The position numbers were made by a program, and so were the translations under genes. The notes under the pieces were generated by a model. It was given only the letters and a program-made list of their open reading frames with translations. It ran no database searches and was not told the DNA's origin. Of a stretch of DNA of 64,000 nt, positions 63,320 through 64,000 are shown piece after piece; positions within the stretch are counted from its first letter, which is position 1; each line of letters opens with the position of its first letter. Origin of the DNA: VYFG01 sp965221795 (GTDB lineage: Bacteria > Pseudomonadota > Gammaproteobacteria > Arenicellales > Poriferihabitantaceae); NCBI GenBank assembly GCA_965221795.1, contig OZ244914.1:1612001-1676000 (forward strand). The letters are read 5' to 3'.

Positions 63320-64000
63320 ATGGATTATTCGGCCAAGAGCAACAAGCTTGATACGCTTTCCTGTGACTGTTTGGTGGTGGCAGCATATTCCGGGAAAAAG
63401 GCCGCTGTTCTCGGTGAAAATGCCCAATTTCTGGACGAAAAGTCCAACGGCAGGATCAGTAGCTTGATCAACAGGGGAGCTATTACCGGCAATCCCGGCA
63501 GTTCCCTGATGCTCTATGACTTGGACGGAATCAAGGCAGAACGGGTCTTGCTGGTAGGGCTCGGCAAGTCCGGTGAAATCGAGCCCGCTCATTTCCTGAA
63601 GGCGGCCCGGACGGCTGCAATGGTTGCGAACCTTACGAAAATCCGTTCCATCCATATTGCCCTCCTTGAACCCGAATCGGGAACCATGGAAGTTTATCGC
63701 AAGGTGCGTTACGTGGTGGAAGCGGTGAGTGCGGCCAGCTACCGTTACACGGAAACGTTCGGTGAGCCTAGGGATTCCGTCTGCTTGGTCCGGGCCACGA
63801 TCGTGGTCGACCGGGCAAAGTTGAAGAAAGCGAAAGAGGCCGTTCAGCATGGTGCGGCGCTCGCCCGGGGGGTTTCCTTGGCCCGTGACCTTGGCAATCT
63901 TCCCGGCAATGTCTGCACACCAACCTACTTGGCCAAGCGGGCGGAAGAAATGCAACGGTCACTTCCCATCAAGACCCGGGTCTTGGATGAGGCCCAGATG
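63320..64000 (+). CDS. pepA: Leucyl aminopeptidase PepA, N-terminal part (runs off the window)
   Basis: The first 227 codons of an M17 aminopeptidase: DYSAKSNKLDTLSCDCLVV, then VLLVGLGKSGE and the bridging ARDLGNLPGNVCTPTYLA stretch that leads into the catalytic domain. The metal-binding residues lie beyond the window. PepA hydrolyses N-terminal residues and, in many gammaproteobacteria, also binds DNA as a cofactor of site-specific recombination and as a repressor. CAGGAG precedes the ATG at a good distance. Confidence 0.9.
   Translation, partial: MDYSAKSNKLDTLSCDCLVVAAYSGKKAAVLGENAQFLDEKSNGRISSLINRGAITGNPGSSLMLYDLDGIKAERVLLVGLGKSGEIEPAHFLKAARTAAMVANLTKIRSIHIALLEPESGTMEVYRKVRYVVEAVSAASYRYTETFGEPRDSVCLVRATIVVDRAKLKKAKEAVQHGAALARGVSLARDLGNLPGNVCTPTYLAKRAEEMQRSLPIKTRVLDEAQM

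Noticed and set aside
63308..63955. 215-codon minus-strand open frame at the right edge
   Set aside because: Antisense to pepA, whose N-terminal sequence and ribosome-binding site are convincing.

Overview
The window looks like a piece of a free-living or host-associated marine gammaproteobacterium. The reasons are a dnaA-dnaN-gyrB origin region with an 798-residue GyrB, LptF/LptG, GlpE, PBP1b, NhaA and an rpe-gph-trpEG-trpC operon, in a GC-rich sequence with roomy intergenic regions, insertion sequences and decayed gene remnants. No tRNA, rRNA or CRISPR array was seen.

Layout. 0-3.4 kb: glpE, an AbiE-type toxin-antitoxin pair in reversed order, and a decayed IS30-family element. 3.5-12.7 kb: a membrane-anchored aspartic protease, a small-molecule methyltransferase, a complete five-gene branched-chain amino acid/amide type ABC transporter, a class I glutamine amidotransferase coupled to a nicotinamidase, and an unknown polytopic membrane protein. 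12.8-18.2 kb: a complete beta-hydroxyaspartate cycle (bhcR divergent from bhcABCD), which turns two glyoxylate into oxaloacetate, with three IclR-type palindromes in the divergent promoter. 18.6-21.9 kb: the thiBPQ thiamine transporter. 22-27.5 kb: a foreign-looking islet with an FMN alpha-hydroxy-acid oxidase, a ThDP enzyme, a transthyretin-like protein and a DmdA/GcvT-like enzyme, bounded by a DruA-like remnant and a tyrosine-recombinase remnant. 27.8-31.2 kb: fadH and an MFS transporter.

31.6-37.4 kb is the replication origin region: dnaA, a DnaA-box cluster, dnaN, two parS sites where recF would be expected, and gyrB. 37.5-53 kb is mostly minus-strand housekeeping (HD-domain protein/arsC, mrcB, AI-2E permease, OsmC, ilvE, a FAH-family hydratase, a DMT exporter, trpC-trpG-trpE-gph-rpe, with no trpD). 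54.6-57.7 kb holds a large PLD-nuclease/helicase/DUF3427 protein, possibly antiviral.

57.9-64 kb is the most unusual part. lptFG is followed by a full IS630-family element, then a minus-strand gene for a six-cysteine secreted protein whose start codon and signal peptide are separated by a run of 29 C, then an internally deleted copy of the same IS630 element, then pepA. The 29-C length puts the start out of frame; 27 or 30 C would restore a continuous secreted precursor. This reads as a slipped-strand (phase-variation) switch. A second long homopolymer (26 C) lies just after livF.

Working together (inference): Gph and the alpha-hydroxy-acid oxidase could make glyoxylate that the Bhc enzymes assimilate; the ABC importer and C1/methyl-transfer enzymes suggest use of small, possibly methylated, nitrogen or sulfur compounds.
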